Positions 19,432-21,498 of a stretch of DNA of 21,498 bases are shown here, one piece after another (positions within the stretch are counted from its first letter, which is position 1; the number at the start of each line of letters is the position of its first letter). A program made the position numbers and the translations under genes. The notes beneath the pieces are model-generated. The model worked only from the letters and a program-made list of their open reading frames with translations, made no database searches and was not told the origin of the DNA. The stretch is from an uncultured Oscillospiraceae bacterium (GTDB taxonomy: Bacteria > Bacillota_A > Clostridia > Oscillospirales > Oscillospiraceae), in assembly GCA_934561335.1 (NCBI GenBank), contig CAKTGD010000007.1, positions 1 through 21,498 on the forward strand, read 5' to 3'.

Positions 19432-21498
19432 TCAGCCCAGCTTGGATACCACAAAGTCATCCACGGTGGCCAGTGCATCGTCCACCTTCAAAAGGTCGGT
19501 GCCGCCGCCCATGGCGCTGTCCGGCTTTCCGCCGCCCTTTCCGCCGCAAACAGCGGATACGGACTTCACCAGATCACCGGCCTTGATGCCCCGCGCCACA
19601 GCCTCTTTGCCGCACACTGCGAGGAAGCTGACCTTTTCGCCGTTGATGCTGGCCAGTACCGCTACCACACTGGGATCCTTATCCCGCAGGAAGTCGCCCA
19701 TGGCCCGCAGGGCGTTGGCGTCCATATTTTGGCGGGTGCCGGTGATGATGTGCAGGCCGTTCACGGTTTTGGCGGAGGCCATCACCTGACGGGCCTCACC
19801 CAGAGAGGCCTCGGCCTTAAACTTCTCCACCGCCTGACGCAGCTCTTTCATCTCATTGGCCTGCTGCTCCATACGCTCCAGAATCGTGTTGGGGGTGGTC
19901 TTGAAGAACTGGGCCGCCTTGAGCAGGGTGTTGCGGCCATGGCGGGTATCGTCAATGGACACGCGGCCGGTGGTGGCCTCGATGCGGCGGACGCCGGAGG
20001 CCACGCTGCTCTCGGACTTAATGCGGAACATACCCGCCTTGGCGGTGTTGTCCAGATGGGTGCCGCCGCACAGCTCCATGGAGAAATCGCCCATGGTGAC
20101 CACGCGAACGGTGGCGCCGTATTTTTCACCAAAGGTGGCCACCGCGCCGCGGCTGCGCGCCTCCTCCAGCGGCAGCTCATCGGTGGTGACGGTCAGACCG
20201 GCCAGAATCGCGTCGTTGACCAGATCCTCCACATCATTCAGCTGCTGGGGCGTAATCCCCTCAAAGTGGGTGAAGTCGAAGCGCAGACGGTCAGGCTCCA
20301 CCAGAGAACCGGCCTGATGGATGTGGTCGCCCAGCACCTTCACCAGCGCGGCGTCCAGCAGATGGGTGGCGCTGTGAGCCCGGCGGATGGCGGCCCGGCG
20401 GACGGTATCGATGGAGGCGGCCACCGTGTCGCCCACCTTCAGCGAGCCCTTGACCAGTTTGCCGTAGTGCATGAACTTGCCGCCCTTGTTCTTCTGAACG
20501 TTATTGACGCGGAAGAGCACAGCGCAGTGATCATCGGGATTCTCGATGCTGTCGCTGTCGGTCAGACGGCCGTGGTCGGCCACCTGACCGCCCATCTCGG
20601 CATAGAAAGGCGTCTGATCCAGTACCACGATGGCCTCCATACCGGCCACGACCTCGTCCGCCAGCTCGCCCTCGGCCACAATGGCCAGCACGCGGGCGTC
20701 GTCAATGGCGTCGTAGTCATAGCCGACAAACTCGGTAGCAGGCATATCCTTGCCGAACTCCACGCCTGCCCAGCCCAGATCGCCCAGCGCCTTGCGTGCC
20801 TCGCGGGCCCGCTCCTTCTGCTCGGTCATAAGGGCCTTGAAGCTCTCTTCGTCAATGGTCATGCCCTCCTCGGCGGCCATTTCCGCCGTCAGGTCGATGG
20901 GGAAGCCGAAGGTATCGTACAGCTTGAAGGCGTCCTCGCCGGAGAACACGGTCTCGCCCTTTTCCTTGTGGGCGGACAGCATGTCGCCGTAGATCTTCAT
21001 GCCGCCGTCGATGGTGCGGGCAAAGTTCTCCTCCTCGGTGCGGATGACCTTGGTGATATAGGTCTGCTTTTCCCGCAGGTCGGGGTACTGGCATTCATTT
21101 TCGTGGATAACGGTGTCCACCACCTGATAGAGGAACGGCTCGTTGACGCCCAAGAGCTTACCATGGCGGGCGGCGCGGCGCAGCAGACGGCGCAGCACAT
21201 AGCCCCGGCCCTCGTTGCTGGGCAGAATGCCGTCGCAGATCATGAAGGTAGCCGAGCGGATGTGGTCGGTGATAACGCGCAGGCTCACGTCCCGCTTCTC
21301 CGTCTCGCCGTAGTGGGCGCCGGTCAGCTCGCTGACCTTGTTGGTGATGTTCATGACGGTGTCCACATCAAAGAGACTGTCCACGTTCTGGCATACGCAG
21401 GCCAGACGCTCCAGCCCCATACCGGTGTCGATGTTCTTCTGCTTCAGCTCGGTATAGTTGTTGTGGCCGTCGTTGTCGAACTGGCTGAACACGTTGTT
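19432..21498 (-). CDS. alaS: Alanyl-tRNA synthetase, C-terminal 688 residues (cut by window edge)
   Basis: Charges tRNA-Ala with alanine and edits mischarged serine or glycine. The frame is open through the last base, so about 190 N-terminal residues, including motifs 1 and 2 of the catalytic core, lie outside. Visible in order: MGLERLACV, then motif 3 GRGYVLRRLLRRAARHG, the tRNA-recognition region, the editing domain with HSATHLLDA and CGGTH as zinc ligands, GVRRIEATTG, a coiled-coil segment (QANEMKELRQAVEKFKAEA) and the C-Ala domain with the Gly-rich GGKGGGKPDSAMGGG. An in-frame GTG at 21492 is internal. No premature stop or frameshift is seen. The HIT gene follows on the same strand. Confidence 0.98.
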   Translation of the reverse strand, partial: NNVFSQFDNDGHNNYTELKQKNIDTGMGLERLACVCQNVDSLFDVDTVMNITNKVSELTGAHYGETEKRDVSLRVITDHIRSATFMICDGILPSNEGRGYVLRRLLRRAARHGKLLGVNEPFLYQVVDTVIHENECQYPDLREKQTYITKVIRTEEENFARTIDGGMKIYGDMLSAHKEKGETVFSGEDAFKLYDTFGFPIDLTAEMAAEEGMTIDEESFKALMTEQKERAREARKALGDLGWAGVEFGKDMPATEFVGYDYDAIDDARVLAIVAEGELADEVVAGMEAIVVLDQTPFYAEMGGQVADHGRLTDSDSIENPDDHCAVLFRVNNVQKNKGGKFMHYGKLVKGSLKVGDTVAASIDTVRRAAIRRAHSATHLLDAALVKVLGDHIHQAGSLVEPDRLRFDFTHFEGITPQQLNDVEDLVNDAILAGLTVTTDELPLEEARSRGAVATFGEKYGATVRVVTMGDFSMELCGGTHLDNTAKAGMFRIKSESSVASGVRRIEATTGRVSIDDTRHGRNTLLKAAQFFKTTPNTILERMEQQANEMKELRQAVEKFKAEASLGEARQVMASAKTVNGLHIITGTRQNMDANALRAMGDFLRDKDPSVVAVLASINGEKVSFLAVCGKEAVARGIKAGDLVKSVSAVCGGKGGGKPDSAMGGGTDLLKVDDALATVDDFVVSKLG

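Noticed and set aside
19432..21498. Truncated alanyl-tRNA synthetase as a pseudogene
   Set aside because: The frame is intact and simply continues past the window edge; editing and C-Ala domains are complete.

Overview
The window looks like the chromosome of an anaerobic, GC-rich Gram-positive bacterium of the Clostridia, probably an Oscillospiraceae-type gut organism. This is an inference. It rests on strong AGGAGG-type ribosome binding sites, canonical sigma-A promoters, an M3-type [FeFe] hydrogenase, a Clostridium symbiosum-like glutamate dehydrogenase, an ECF transporter S component and a UPF0340/YwlG protein. No phage, IS, tRNA, rRNA or CRISPR was seen.

Layout. 1-1721 (minus): purine salvage, with the N-terminal part of an adenine deaminase and a purine phosphoribosyltransferase that has its own promoter and a structured leader. 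1859-3376 (plus): glutamate dehydrogenase with promoter and terminator. 3554-4613 (plus): DAHP synthase. 4681-8330 (minus): an aconitase-superfamily hydratase followed by NADP-type isocitrate dehydrogenase. 8609-12342 (plus, divergent from the hydratase): a two-gene hydrogenase operon, made of a GltD-like flavoprotein carrying a NuoF-type 4Fe-4S domain and a complete [FeFe] hydrogenase. 12360-13630 (minus): YwlG and an ECF S component, the latter divergent from a MocR-type regulator (plus), which is followed by a GreA-family factor. 15582-15773: a gene-free stretch ending in an 18-bp perfect hairpin. 15782-17109 (minus): HAD phosphatase and 3-methyladenine DNA glycosylase. 17131-18788 (plus): an internally deleted rarD remnant, a LOG-family protein and two small membrane proteins. 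18798-19014: a string of hairpins that looks like a dispersed intergenic repeat. 19015-21498 (minus): HIT protein and the C-terminal 688 residues of alanyl-tRNA synthetase.

How the genes fit together. Aconitase plus isocitrate dehydrogenase would supply 2-oxoglutarate and NADPH, and glutamate dehydrogenase interconverts 2-oxoglutarate and glutamate. No citrate synthase lies in the window. The adjacent hydrogenase operon joins an NAD(P)H/flavin module to H2 chemistry and matches what is called the glutamate synthase-linked (A2) type of [FeFe] hydrogenase, whose physiology is poorly known. This is the best candidate here for an under-described system. Other points of interest are the MocR/ECF pair (possible vitamin B6 uptake), the rarD internal deletion, and the structured gene-free regions at 15582-15773 and 18863-19006.
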